Shown here: in pieces, positions 15,929 through 23,904 of the stretch | Layout: each line of letters starts with the position of its first letter | How positions within the stretch are numbered: position 1 is the stretch's first letter | Source: Aldehydirespirator sp965200005 | GTDB lineage: Bacteria > Actinomycetota > Acidimicrobiia > Acidimicrobiales > Aldehydirespiratoraceae | Assembly (NCBI GenBank): GCA_965200005.1 | Contig: OZ241331.1 | Coordinates: forward strand, 3,407,828 to 3,471,827 | Length of the DNA: 64,000 nucleotides | Reading direction: 5' to 3' | Notes under the pieces: model-generated | Seen by the model: only the letters and a program-made list of their open reading frames with translations | What the model was told of the DNA's origin: nothing | Database searches by the model: none | Translations under genes and position numbers: made by a program

Positions 15929-16591
15929 CTAGATGGGGGTGGAGATGTGGATGAAGCGGGTTGTGTTGGAGCCTAGGTGTTGCCAGCGGTGTCTTGTTGC
16001 TGTTGAGTAAATCATTGTGTCGCCAGCAGCGAGGCGGTGTGAGACAATGCCGCCGGAGCCGTCATCAAGTTCAACAGCGAGCATGCCTTGAGTTACATGA
16101 ATCATCTCACGGCCCTCTGAAGCGAAGAAACCACCGAGACGAGAACCGGGTTCAACCACATACTCCGCTGCACTAAAAGGCTCATCTAGACCAGAGAGTT
16201 GGCGGCGGAACGCTGTCTGTGCGGCGTCCGTTATGTCATAGCGCTGACCTTCGTCTTGATGTGTGATTACCACATCAGCTGACACCGGCCCGGCTAGCAG
16301 TCGCTCGGGTGTGGTTTGCAGCACGCGAGCAATTGCAAACAACGATGTCAGCGAGGGGGCAGCAAAGCTTGTTTCGACCTGGCTCAAGAACGGCACCGAC
16401 AAACCCGCCTGCTCCGATACTTGGCTCAACGTCAAGCCAAGCCGCTTGCGGCGGCTGCGCACCGCCTGGCCAAGTTCTTCGAGCGCACGTGTCTCACGGA
16501 TCTGAGCCTCACGGCCGTGGTGCAACGACCATGCCGGCTGGCGCTGCGGAGAAGCTGAACTAGAGGCGGCCACCTGCGAAGTGTGCCGCAA
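15929..16591 (-). CDS. XRE-family transcriptional regulator with C-terminal cupin domain
   Basis: Predicted DNA-binding regulator (220 aa). An XRE helix-turn-helix spans about residues 38-95 (RSRRKRLGLTLSQVSEQAGLS, then a second half with PSLTSLFAIARVL); a cupin beta-barrel sensor follows at about 145-220 (EPGSRLGGFF, HVTQGMLAVEL, AAGDTMIY). Relatives such as PuuR and other XRE-cupins sense small metabolites and control catabolic genes. The open frame begins at TTG 16591, with a GTG six codons later; the first 30 residues are low-complexity. The gene lies 27 bases downstream of the enolase-superfamily gene on the same strand, so both are probably co-transcribed, and it is a good candidate regulator of the surrounding catabolic module. 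Confidence 0.87.
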   Translation of the reverse strand: MRHTSQVAASSSASPQRQPAWSLHHGREAQIRETRALEELGQAVRSRRKRLGLTLSQVSEQAGLSVPFLSQVETSFAAPSLTSLFAIARVLQTTPERLLAGPVSADVVITHQDEGQRYDITDAAQTAFRRQLSGLDEPFSAAEYVVEPGSRLGGFFASEGREMIHVTQGMLAVELDDGSGGIVSHRLAAGDTMIYSTATRHRWQHLGSNTTRFIHISTPI

Positions 16592-16618
16592 TCTACGGGA
16601 GTCGCGACCCGTGAACTT

Positions 16619-17800
16619 TCAGGACCCTTCTGCAGCGGCGCTGCGACCCGACTCGTGCTCGGGGAACAACTCGGCGTAAGTGTCGCCCTGCCGGTAGGGA
16701 TGGGCAGCGAGCTTCTGCTCATCAACCTCCACACCGAGACCCGGGCCGGTCGGCGCAACAATGTGGCCGCCGTCAAGGTCGGTCAATGCCAGACCAGGAT
16801 TGTTACCAATGTCGGTGATCATCGGCTGATGCGGATCAATGTCGTACTCGCAGAGTTGCACTCTCGCCGCCGTCGCCCAATGCAAGTTCGCTGCCAGGCC
16901 CACAACTGTCGGCCCGCCAACATGGGGGATCACCTCAATTGAGTTCCGAGCAGCTATCTCAGCAATCTGCATGCAGTTGATGATCCCTCCCGTAAGTGAT
17001 GCGTCAGGCTCAAAGACTCGAGCCGCATCACGGCGAGCCAGTTCCGCATACATCCGGGGCGAATAGACACGCTCCCCCACCGCAACTCGCACCGCCGAGT
17101 TGTGCTGTAGTCGCTCGAGGCCTTCGATCTGATACTGCGGCACGGGCTCTTCAAAGAAGTGGATCCCATACGGCGCAATCCGGCGTGCCAGTTCGATCGC
17201 CGAGTCGGGATCGTGGAACCAGTACGAGTCGACACCCATCAACTTGTCAGGCCCTATGTGCTCACGAACGGTGGCTACAGCTTCGACATCACCGTCGATC
17301 GTGCGTCCTAGGCGCACTTTCACACCTGCAAAGCCCAGATCCATGCATTGATCGAAGTAGTGCGCATGCCACTGCGCGCTCTCCTCAAACATGGTCGTAC
17401 CCGTGCCATACAGCGGGATCTCATAGGCACTGCCACCCAGCAGTTGATGAATCGCAGCACCGAGGGTCTTGCCAGCAATGTCCCACAAGGCGATCTCGAT
17501 CGCACCAATCGTCTGGCTAGTCAGACCTTCCCAACCGAGATAGCCATCGAGAGCCACTCGCAAATCGGCAACCCGATCCCTGATAGCTAGAGCGTCACGG
17601 CCTTCAAGATGGCGAGCACACACATCGTCCACTACCGCTCGAAACACGGTCGGGTACGAGTGACCCCAGTTTGTGGAGGACTCCCCCCAGCCGACCGTCC
17701 CGTCTTCAGTCTCGATGCGCACCAGCGCAAAGCTGCGTTCCATGTCTGGATCGATCTTGCGGTAACCCGCAAGCACGGCTCGAACATTGACAATTCTCAC
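16619..17800 (-). CDS. Mandelate racemase / enolase superfamily enzyme
   Basis: Predicted acid-sugar dehydratase, racemase or cycloisomerase (393 aa). The N-terminal capping domain is followed by the barrel with three metal ligands: Asp in MGVDSYW, Glu in FFEEPVP and Glu in VAVGERVYS. The catalytic His sits in VIPHVGG near residue 300, with its Asp partner in FEPDAS. At the second-strand base motif the sequence is KVR, not the usual K-x-K of the mandelate racemase subgroup, so the two-base racemase mechanism may not apply and a His-based dehydration is possible. GTG at 17800 has AGAGGAG upstream. A tandem direct repeat sits in its leader. It shares a strand with the XRE-cupin regulator and the aldo/keto reductase gene. 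Substrate unknown. Confidence 0.88.
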   Translation of the reverse strand: MRIVNVRAVLAGYRKIDPDMERSFALVRIETEDGTVGWGESSTNWGHSYPTVFRAVVDDVCARHLEGRDALAIRDRVADLRVALDGYLGWEGLTSQTIGAIEIALWDIAGKTLGAAIHQLLGGSAYEIPLYGTGTTMFEESAQWHAHYFDQCMDLGFAGVKVRLGRTIDGDVEAVATVREHIGPDKLMGVDSYWFHDPDSAIELARRIAPYGIHFFEEPVPQYQIEGLERLQHNSAVRVAVGERVYSPRMYAELARRDAARVFEPDASLTGGIINCMQIAEIAARNSIEVIPHVGGPTVVGLAANLHWATAARVQLCEYDIDPHQPMITDIGNNPGLALTDLDGGHIVAPTGPGLGVEVDEQKLAAHPYRQGDTYAELFPEHESGRSAAAEGS

Positions 17801-17813
17801 GACACTCCTCTTC

Positions 17814-17831
17814 TGTTCACGTTGTTCACGT
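17814..17831. promoter_or_regulatory. Tandem 9-bp direct repeat in the leader of the enolase-superfamily gene
   Basis: TGTTCACGT occurs twice without gap (17814-17822, 17823-17831), i.e. ACGTGAACA twice on the coding strand, ending 14 bases before the GTG start and directly upstream of the ribosome binding site. A repressor bound here would block transcription; the adjacent XRE-cupin protein is a candidate. Chance repetition cannot be excluded. Confidence 0.35.
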
Positions 17832-17929
17832 ATCGGGGAGCCTTAGCACTCGCTTAAGGCAGCACCTAAGCGCCAAGTCGGACTGTTCGTCGTGGCCAGA
17901 CGTTTCGTCTCAAGGTCTCAAGCTGCGGC

Positions 17930-18856
17930 TCAACTGCCCGCAACGACATCGAGTTTGTCCCACAGCTCAGCGGGAATCCGTCGCCGCAACGTGGCCAAAT
18001 TCTCGGCGACCTCGCTCGGAGCAGCCATACCCACGACCACTGACGTGACCCCAGGGTTGGTCAGCGGGAAGTTGACCGCTGCCTCTCGCAATGCCACACC
18101 GTGGCCCTCACAAACAGATGACATTGCTTGGGCTTTCTTGAGCAACTCCGGTGCAACCGGGCCGTAGTCATACCAGGCTCCTGGCTCCGGTCTCGCTAGT
18201 ACCCCGCTGTTGAATACTCCCGCCGCGAGATACCCGACACCCTGCTTGCTGCATGCCTCAATAAGCGACGCTGCACTGCGATCAAGAAGCGTGTATCGAC
18301 CTGCCACCAGCATGCAATCAAGATCAGCACGCTCCAGGAACGTGCGCCCGACCGACACCGTGTTGGTTCCAAGCGAAACCGCTCCAATTGCACCTTCATC
18401 GCGCAGCGCAACCAGTGCGGGGAACGTCTCCGAAACAGCCTCATCAATGTGATCATCTGGATCGTGGATGTGCACGATGTCAACACGGTCAACACCGAGC
18501 CGCTCCAAGCTTGCCTCCACAACACGATTCACGGCGTCGTAGCTGAAATCGAAGAATACATCTGCAGAGCCATCAGGTGTGGTGGTGAGTGTTCGACCGA
18601 CCTTCGTAGCGATGGTGACCTGTGACGGCGCGCTAGCTAGGGCGCGCCCGAGACGGCGCTCTGCTTCACCGAGCCCGTAGAAGGGTGCCGTGTCGAAGAA
18701 ACGCACACCGAACTCAAGCGCCTTGGCAACGGTCGCTTCTGCAGTGGCGGCGTCATTGCCCCAATAGATCGATGCAAGCGGCGCAGTTCCCATGGCCAAC
18801 CTCGGCACTCGCAGCCCGCTCCGCCCGAGGTCGACGTATTGAAGAGGTTCACTCAT
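17930..18856 (-). CDS. Aldo/keto reductase, D-threo-aldose dehydrogenase-like
   Basis: NAD(P)-dependent oxidoreductase (308 aa) with the (beta/alpha)8 aldo-keto reductase fold. The catalytic tetrad is visible: Asp in FFDTAPFYG, Tyr in the same motif, Lys in IATKVGR and His in VHIHDPDD. The sequence most resembles the D-threo-aldose 1-dehydrogenase / L-fucose dehydrogenase / pyridoxal 4-dehydrogenase branch, which oxidise cyclic hemiacetals to lactones. ATG at 18856 is separated by only 45 bases from the divergent PanB-like gene, so both share a control region that contains a palindrome. Together with the enolase-superfamily enzyme it suggests processing of a sugar-acid or hemiacetal intermediate; that is inference. 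Confidence 0.88.
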   Translation of the reverse strand: MSEPLQYVDLGRSGLRVPRLAMGTAPLASIYWGNDAATAEATVAKALEFGVRFFDTAPFYGLGEAERRLGRALASAPSQVTIATKVGRTLTTTPDGSADVFFDFSYDAVNRVVEASLERLGVDRVDIVHIHDPDDHIDEAVSETFPALVALRDEGAIGAVSLGTNTVSVGRTFLERADLDCMLVAGRYTLLDRSAASLIEACSKQGVGYLAAGVFNSGVLARPEPGAWYDYGPVAPELLKKAQAMSSVCEGHGVALREAAVNFPLTNPGVTSVVVGMAAPSEVAENLATLRRRIPAELWDKLDVVAGS

Positions 18857-18864
18857 GGAGCGTG

Positions 18865-18879
18865 TTTGATCGTATCAAA
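18865..18879. promoter_or_regulatory. Palindrome TTTGA-N5-TCAAA between divergent AKR and PanB-like genes
   Basis: TTTGA (18865-18869) and TCAAA (18875-18879); the spacer ends also pair, giving TTTGAT-CGT-ATCAAA. On the minus strand it overlaps a possible -10 (TACGAT, 18874-18869) placed 17 bases from a weak -35 (TTCAGA, 18897-18892) for the aldo/keto reductase gene. The same core with another 5-bp spacer occurs at 2342-2356 within the larger palindrome upstream of the NMT1-type operon. Confidence 0.4.
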
Positions 18880-18901
18880 GTCCTGTGATTGTCTGAAGAC
18901 G

Positions 18902-19774
18902 ATGGAACGCGCCAAACCGACCGTTGCGGAGCTACTCGCAGGTAAGGGCAAGCGTCAACTGACTGACATTTTCGTGCTGTCGACCGAAGAGGTACAAGCG
19001 GTCGAAGAGGCAGGGCTCGACATGATGTGTCTGCCTGATGACATGATGAGCCACGAGATCAGGCAGATGGCGCCCACCACCTTCATCATCGCCGCGCTTG
19101 CCTACGGAGTTCACGCCACAGCCGATGACTATCTGCGCAAGGCGTTCGAGATGTACCGATTCGGTGCTGATGCGGTGTATTGCGCAGCCGGGCTTGACAC
19201 TGTTGCTCGCCTGGCAGACGAGGGACTCGCCGTGGTGGGTCACATCGGGTTCATCCCCACGCATCGCAGTTGGTATGGCGGTTACCGGGCAGTAGCCAAG
19301 TCGGCGCAAAGTGCCATGAAGGTGTGGCGCCAAGCAAGAGCGCTAGAGCAGGCAGGAGCATTTGCGGCCGAGATCGAGTTGGTTCCCGAACCCGTAGCTG
19401 CGGTCATCTCGCAACGATCATCCCTGTTTCTGATCTCGATGGGCTCTGGAGCTCGCTGCGATGCTCAGTACCTGTTCAGCATGGACATCCTGGGTTCCAA
19501 CACTGGCCACTACCCGCGACACTCGAAGCGTTACCGGGACTTCCGGGCCGAGTTCGAGCGCTTGCATCGAGAGCGGGTGGCTGCCTACTCGGAGTATCGA
19601 CAGGATGTAGCGTCGGGCGCTTATCCGGCGGCGAACCACAAAGTTGCAATCGCAGATGAAGAGTTGACAGCGTTCCTTTCGGAACTCGCCGAAGATGAAG
19701 CTGTTGACTTTAAAACCCAGCCGACACCCACGGGAGGTGTGCCATGGATGGAGATAGCCAGACCGCCACGATGA
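18902..19774 (+). CDS. PanB-like (ketopantoate hydroxymethyltransferase / PEP mutase superfamily) enzyme
   Basis: A 290-residue phosphoenolpyruvate mutase/isocitrate-lyase-superfamily protein closest to PanB. Shared landmarks are DIFVLSTEEVQAVEEAGLD at the start, the GHIGFIPTH turn (PanB has GHLGLTPQ), the EIELVP strand carrying the Glu that acts as base in PanB, and the SMGSGARCDAQYLF segment near the C terminus. The PanB metal-binding Glu in the KLEGG region is not seen, so the reaction may be a C-C bond cleavage or formation other than pantoate synthesis. ATG at 18902 is chosen because the longer frame would overlap the divergent gene. The gene overlaps the following amidohydrolase, and the context is catabolic, not coenzyme A synthesis. 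Confidence 0.72.
   Translation: MERAKPTVAELLAGKGKRQLTDIFVLSTEEVQAVEEAGLDMMCLPDDMMSHEIRQMAPTTFIIAALAYGVHATADDYLRKAFEMYRFGADAVYCAAGLDTVARLADEGLAVVGHIGFIPTHRSWYGGYRAVAKSAQSAMKVWRQARALEQAGAFAAEIELVPEPVAAVISQRSSLFLISMGSGARCDAQYLFSMDILGSNTGHYPRHSKRYRDFRAEFERLHRERVAAYSEYRQDVASGAYPAANHKVAIADEELTAFLSELAEDEAVDFKTQPTPTGGVPWMEIARPPR
19732..19738 (+). promoter_or_regulatory. Ribosome binding site deciding the start of the first amidohydrolase
   Basis: GGGAGGT lies five bases before the ATG at 19744, inside the end of the PanB-like gene. The alternative ATG at 19771, which would give a neat ATGA overlap with that gene's stop, has no Shine-Dalgarno upstream, so the earlier ATG with a 31-base overlap is preferred. 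Confidence 0.6.
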
Positions 19775-21216
19775 CTACCGACGCCAACCCCAACGCCGCT
19801 GCTCAGGAGCAAGTCTCGTACCTCGTTGAGGGCACCGTCGTAACGATGGATCCTGAGCGGCGAGTGATCAACGATGGTGCGGTTGCGATTGCGGGCGAAC
19901 GCATCGTTGCTATCGGCACCGCTGCTGAGTTGCGACAGTTACACCCTGAGGCTCGCCGCATCGGGGGTCGCCGTCGCTATGTGATCCCGGGGTTGATCGA
20001 TTGTCACAACCACATAGCCCAGGCACTGTGCCGGGAAAGCACAGTCGAGGACTTCCCCAACATCTACCGCATCTACATCCCTGCCGAGGGCATACAGAGC
20101 ACCGATGACGTGCGGGTTAGTGCTCAGGTTGCGTTCGCTCAACTGCTGCGTGCCGGGGTCACCACCATGACCGAAACCACCTGCACCCGTGAACACGAGG
20201 AACCGATAGCGGAGACGGTCATGGAGACCGGTATCCGTTGCGCTCTAGCACGTGGGCAGTGGGATCGCGAGTCGCATCTCGCTAGCAACTACGAACAGAT
20301 CACCGAGAAGTCCTGGTACAAGGATGACCCTTCCGCGGTTGCCGACGAGCTTGCCTACACCGAGGAGTTCTTCGCTCGCTGGTTCGAGCGGGGCAAGGGC
20401 AGGCTGCGACCCTGGCTTCACAACCTTGGTTTGCCGTCTTGTTCCGATGAGCGTTTTGTTGCCGGTAACGAGCTGGCCCGCAAGTGGGGCACGGGCGTGA
20501 TGAGCCACATCAACCGTGACCGTGAAGAGATCGAGTTGAGTGTCTCGTTGTTTGGGCACCGGCCCCTGGAACATCTGGCGTCGCTCGGAGCTTTGACCGA
20601 GCGGTTCGTGGCGATCCATGCGATGCTCACGACCGATCGTGAGATCGAACTGATGGCGGCTGCCGGAGCCAAGCTGGCGCACGCCCCTGTTGTCTGCACT
20701 GACATCATGTCGGCGGTCACAAGAGTTCCGCTGATGCGAGCCCGCGGTATCACCGTAGGTCTCGGTTGCGACACGATTATCAACGATGTTTTGAAGCTGA
20801 TGCGTATCGCCCACATCATGCATAACCAGGCGGCGATGCCACTGTTTGACCCTTACGGTTTCTCGTGTGCTGATGCCTTCGAGATGGGGACAATCGATGC
20901 CGCCAAGTTGTTGATGTGGGACGACGAGATCGGCTCGCTGGAAGTCGGCAAAGCAGCTGACATCACGGTCATCGATGCCCGCAATGTGCGGCTGACACCA
21001 TCCACTGACCCAGTAGCGACACTGGTTCGCTACGGCGTCGGTACCGACACCGAGTCGGTGCTTGTGGCGGGGCAGTTGGTCGTGCATGAAGGCGAGTTGC
21101 TCACCATTGACGAGCAGGCGCTGTTGGATGAAGCCGAGGCCCTAGGGGCGCGCATGATCTCTGAGATGGCACCTCGGCGTTACGTGCAACTCGGCACAAA
21201 CGTCAACTACCTGTAA
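19744..21216 (+). CDS. Amidohydrolase, TRZ/ATZ/SsnA family
   Basis: Metal-dependent hydrolase or deaminase (490 aa) with the composite beta-sandwich/barrel structure of cytosine deaminase-like enzymes. Metal ligands: the HNH pair in PGLIDCHNHIA (about residues 82-84), His in MSHINR near 248, His in IHAML near 295 and Asp in GLGCDTI near 342. The N- and C-terminal segments (EGTVVTMDP and VLVAGQLVVHEGEL) form the sandwich domain. Family members deaminate or dehalogenate triazines, guanine, adenosine derivatives and other N-heterocycles. Start chosen at ATG 19744 on the strength of its ribosome binding site. The second amidohydrolase begins 17 bases after its stop. Substrate not determinable. 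Confidence 0.88.
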   Translation: MDGDSQTATMTTDANPNAAAQEQVSYLVEGTVVTMDPERRVINDGAVAIAGERIVAIGTAAELRQLHPEARRIGGRRRYVIPGLIDCHNHIAQALCRESTVEDFPNIYRIYIPAEGIQSTDDVRVSAQVAFAQLLRAGVTTMTETTCTREHEEPIAETVMETGIRCALARGQWDRESHLASNYEQITEKSWYKDDPSAVADELAYTEEFFARWFERGKGRLRPWLHNLGLPSCSDERFVAGNELARKWGTGVMSHINRDREEIELSVSLFGHRPLEHLASLGALTERFVAIHAMLTTDREIELMAAAGAKLAHAPVVCTDIMSAVTRVPLMRARGITVGLGCDTIINDVLKLMRIAHIMHNQAAMPLFDPYGFSCADAFEMGTIDAAKLLMWDDEIGSLEVGKAADITVIDARNVRLTPSTDPVATLVRYGVGTDTESVLVAGQLVVHEGELLTIDEQALLDEAEALGARMISEMAPRRYVQLGTNVNYL

Positions 21217-21232
21217 CGGGCCCGGCACGCCT

Positions 21233-22810
21233 GTGGGACACGAGCAAGCATCCACCGCATCCACCGCATCCACCGCATCAACGGCATCCACCGCATCCAC
21301 CGCATCAAGCACTGCGAATACCATGAGCAATGCGGAGTTGCTGGTCAAGGGCGCGACTATCTGTGATGTCAGCGGCCCCCTGACAGAGGGCGACATTCGC
21401 TGTGTTGACGGGCAGATTGCTGAGGTAGGCAAGAACCTTCGGGCTGCTGGTGACGCCGAGGTTGTCGATGCCCATGGCCTGGTAGCTGTGCCCGGGCTGA
21501 TCAATTCTCACACTCACTCGGGTCAGAACCTCGACCGAGGCATGGCACCAAACCTGCCACTTGATCTGTGGCTCATGTGGGTCGTGTTTGGCAACATCTC
21601 GATTAGCGCCGATGACCGATACACGCTGGCGATGGCCGGCGCGATCGAAATGCTCGAATCCGGGTGCACTGCGGTGCTCGACCATGGCTGGGTACCACCG
21701 TGGGACTTTGAGACCTACTCCGAAGCCATCATGAGCGCGTATGCGGACGCCGGCGTCCGGGCAGGCCTCGCACCAATGATCGGCGATCTCGACATCTTCG
21801 ACACGATGTCCTTTGAGGGCATCACGACGTCCAAACCGGCACCCCTCGGCGACCCGTTCGAGGCGGCCGGCCTGCTCGAGTCGATGACAGCGTTCTTCGA
21901 TCGCTGGCAACATCGACACCCGAGACTCACCCCGATGGTGGGGCCTTCGGCACCGCAGCGCTGCTCTCACGAGTTGATGGTCGGGTTGGCTGAGCTAGCG
22001 GGCGAGCGGGACGCTCTGTTCCACACACACGTGCTCGAAACTAAGACTCAGATCGAAGCGAACCTGCAACGCTATGGCCGATCAAGTGTCAGCTATCTGG
22101 ATGACCTCGGACTACTGACCAAGGCCTCAAGCCTGGCTCATTGCGTGTGGATGAACCCCCAGGAGTTTGCGCAAGTGCGTGATCGGCGAGCAACGATCGT
22201 GCATAACCCAGTCTCGAACCTGCGGTGCGGCTCCGGATTGCTGCCGGTCGCTGACTTGCTCGAAGGCGGCGTCAGCGTAGCACTCGGAGCCGACGGTGCT
22301 GCCTCTAACGACAACCAGAACATGTTTGAAGCGATCAAGTTCGCTTCACTAATTCAGACACTTCACGGATCGCATCAACGTTGGCCCCAGCCACGCACTA
22401 TCTGGCAGATGTGTCTGCGTGGCGGGGCCGCAGCATTAGGTCAACCTCTCGGTTCTCTCGCTCCTGGATGTGCGGCTGACATTGTGCTGTTAAACACCGA
22501 GCGCCACGTGCCAATACATAGCGAGAGCTTTGTTGCGAGTCTGGTGCTTGCAGAACATGGCGAGTCGGTTGAGATCGTCATTGTGAACGGCGCGGTCGTG
22601 GTGTCGGACGGTGCGGTCACTCGAGTCGATCGTGCCGAGATGGGTCGTCGTTCCCGTGAGTTGCAGCGGCGCATCCACGAAGGCGTGGGCGAGCGTCAAG
22701 CGTTCTATGACCGCTACGTCGACGTACTCACCGAGGTTCACGAATACAGCGAAAGCCAAGATGTCGGGATCCAGCGTCTCGCCGAGATCACTCCTGCGTT
22801 CGGCACCTAG
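21233..22810 (+). CDS. Second amidohydrolase, TRZ/ATZ family, with (Ala-Ser-Thr)n N-terminus
   Basis: Metal-dependent hydrolase or deaminase (525 aa from GTG 21233). Ligands: His-x-His in SHTHSG, His in FHTHVLET, His in LAHCVWM and Asp in GADGAASND. The FHTHVLET and LAHCVWM motifs resemble 5-methylthioadenosine/S-adenosylhomocysteine deaminases and atrazine chlorohydrolase. Residues 6-26 are an Ala-Ser-Thr repeat encoded by a 9-bp DNA repeat; conserved sequence starts only at about residue 33, so ATG at 21323 (495 aa) is an equally reasonable start. Neither has a good ribosome binding site; the short 16-base intergenic gap favours the longer form. Paired with the upstream amidohydrolase, from which it differs strongly in sequence, it suggests two successive hydrolytic steps. 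Confidence 0.85.
   Translation: MGHEQASTASTASTASTASTASTASSTANTMSNAELLVKGATICDVSGPLTEGDIRCVDGQIAEVGKNLRAAGDAEVVDAHGLVAVPGLINSHTHSGQNLDRGMAPNLPLDLWLMWVVFGNISISADDRYTLAMAGAIEMLESGCTAVLDHGWVPPWDFETYSEAIMSAYADAGVRAGLAPMIGDLDIFDTMSFEGITTSKPAPLGDPFEAAGLLESMTAFFDRWQHRHPRLTPMVGPSAPQRCSHELMVGLAELAGERDALFHTHVLETKTQIEANLQRYGRSSVSYLDDLGLLTKASSLAHCVWMNPQEFAQVRDRRATIVHNPVSNLRCGSGLLPVADLLEGGVSVALGADGAASNDNQNMFEAIKFASLIQTLHGSHQRWPQPRTIWQMCLRGGAAALGQPLGSLAPGCAADIVLLNTERHVPIHSESFVASLVLAEHGESVEIVIVNGAVVVSDGAVTRVDRAEMGRRSRELQRRIHEGVGERQAFYDRYVDVLTEVHEYSESQDVGIQRLAEITPAFGT
21248..21310. repeat. 9-bp microsatellite, seven units
   Basis: Seven consecutive units of GCATCCACC, with variants GCATCAACG (unit 4) and GCATCAAGC (unit 7). 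Read in the frame of the amidohydrolase they encode Ala-Ser-Thr. Because the unit is a multiple of three, length changes would not disturb the frame. Confidence 0.85.
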
Positions 22811-22836
22811 CAGAGATTAGAAGGGCTAATACTGCC

Positions 22837-23898
22837 ATGAACTCCGCCAGTAGCGTTCGAGGTGCTTCGGGGTCCACGGTCGACCATCAGGGCTGGATTG
22901 ACAATGAGCATCCAGCACTGCAACATTGCTGGCATCCCGTCGCCCTGAGCAGCGACGTCGGCGATGATCCCGTTTCGGTTGAGTTGCTGGGCGAGCGGTG
23001 GTGTCTGGTGCGACTCGGTGGAGAACTTGCAGCGCTGCGTGACGTGTGTCCGCACCGCTTCTCACCATTGAGTGCAGGATCGGTGGTGGGTGACACGCTG
23101 CGCTGTGCATATCACGGGTTCCGGTTCCGTGCCGATGGCACTTGCGTGGAGATCCCCGCAGTTGAGCCGCACTTACCCATACCAACACGTGCCTGCGCAA
23201 CATCGGCTGCCGGGGTTGCTGAGGCGCTCGACCTGGTGTGGATCGCCCCGCAAGAACCCGTCACGCCTCTACCCGAAGTGCCCGAACACAACGACGAGAG
23301 CTTCGTCAACTGCCCTTTGCCACCACTTGATTGGAATGCTGGCGCCGCGCAAATGGCAGACAATTTCCTTGACCTCGGTCACTTGCCGTTTGTACACCTA
23401 GCGACCTTTGGTGACGCCGACGACAAGCTGGTTCGCGACTATGCGATGGAGCGCGACGGTTGGCGCTTCACCGCCCGCCATCGACACTTCACTAAGCCAC
23501 TAGCAGAGTCGATGAACGCCGACGCCGAATACAAGCCAGTGGAGCGTGAGTTGCTGTTCGTGTTTACAGCGCCACATCACGTCTACTTGCGCATCGGTTA
23601 CCCCGAAGAAGGGGTCGTGTTGACAATCAGTTTCTGTCATCAACCCGTCAATGCGACCACAACTCGTCTGTATTGCACCGATTACCGCAACGACATCCCT
23701 AATGATCCCCAAGAGATCGCCGACGCCGTCGGGTTCCAGTTGGCAGTTGCAGCCGAAGACAAGACGCTGCTTGAGCGGATCCAGACCAAAGCCGTACCGC
23801 TAGTGGCCTCGGCCGAGTATCACTCCAAAGCGGATCGGATCACTCTGGAGATGCGTCGTATGCTCGCCGATCTAGTCGCCCAGGCCGCCAGCCGCTAA
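22837..23898 (+). CDS. Single-component-type Rieske oxygenase (vanillate O-demethylase-like)
   Basis: Oxygenase component (353 aa) with a Rieske site Cys71-x-His73 and Cys90-x2-His93 (CPHRF and CAYHG) and a mononuclear iron site in DNFLDLGHLPFVH (about 172-184). Length and the PAPAO/VanA-like C-terminal domain place it among O- or N-demethylases and related monooxygenases rather than alpha/beta dioxygenases. It needs electrons from a reductase that is not encoded in the window. It follows the two amidohydrolase genes by 26 bases with AGAAGGG upstream, so it likely catalyses an oxidative step, e.g. demethylation, in the same pathway. Convergent with the ABC ATPase at 23905. Family confident, reaction inferred. 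Confidence 0.88.
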   Translation: MNSASSVRGASGSTVDHQGWIDNEHPALQHCWHPVALSSDVGDDPVSVELLGERWCLVRLGGELAALRDVCPHRFSPLSAGSVVGDTLRCAYHGFRFRADGTCVEIPAVEPHLPIPTRACATSAAGVAEALDLVWIAPQEPVTPLPEVPEHNDESFVNCPLPPLDWNAGAAQMADNFLDLGHLPFVHLATFGDADDKLVRDYAMERDGWRFTARHRHFTKPLAESMNADAEYKPVERELLFVFTAPHHVYLRIGYPEEGVVLTISFCHQPVNATTTRLYCTDYRNDIPNDPQEIADAVGFQLAVAAEDKTLLERIQTKAVPLVASAEYHSKADRITLEMRRMLADLVAQAASR

Positions 23899-23904
23899 AC
23901 GCGC

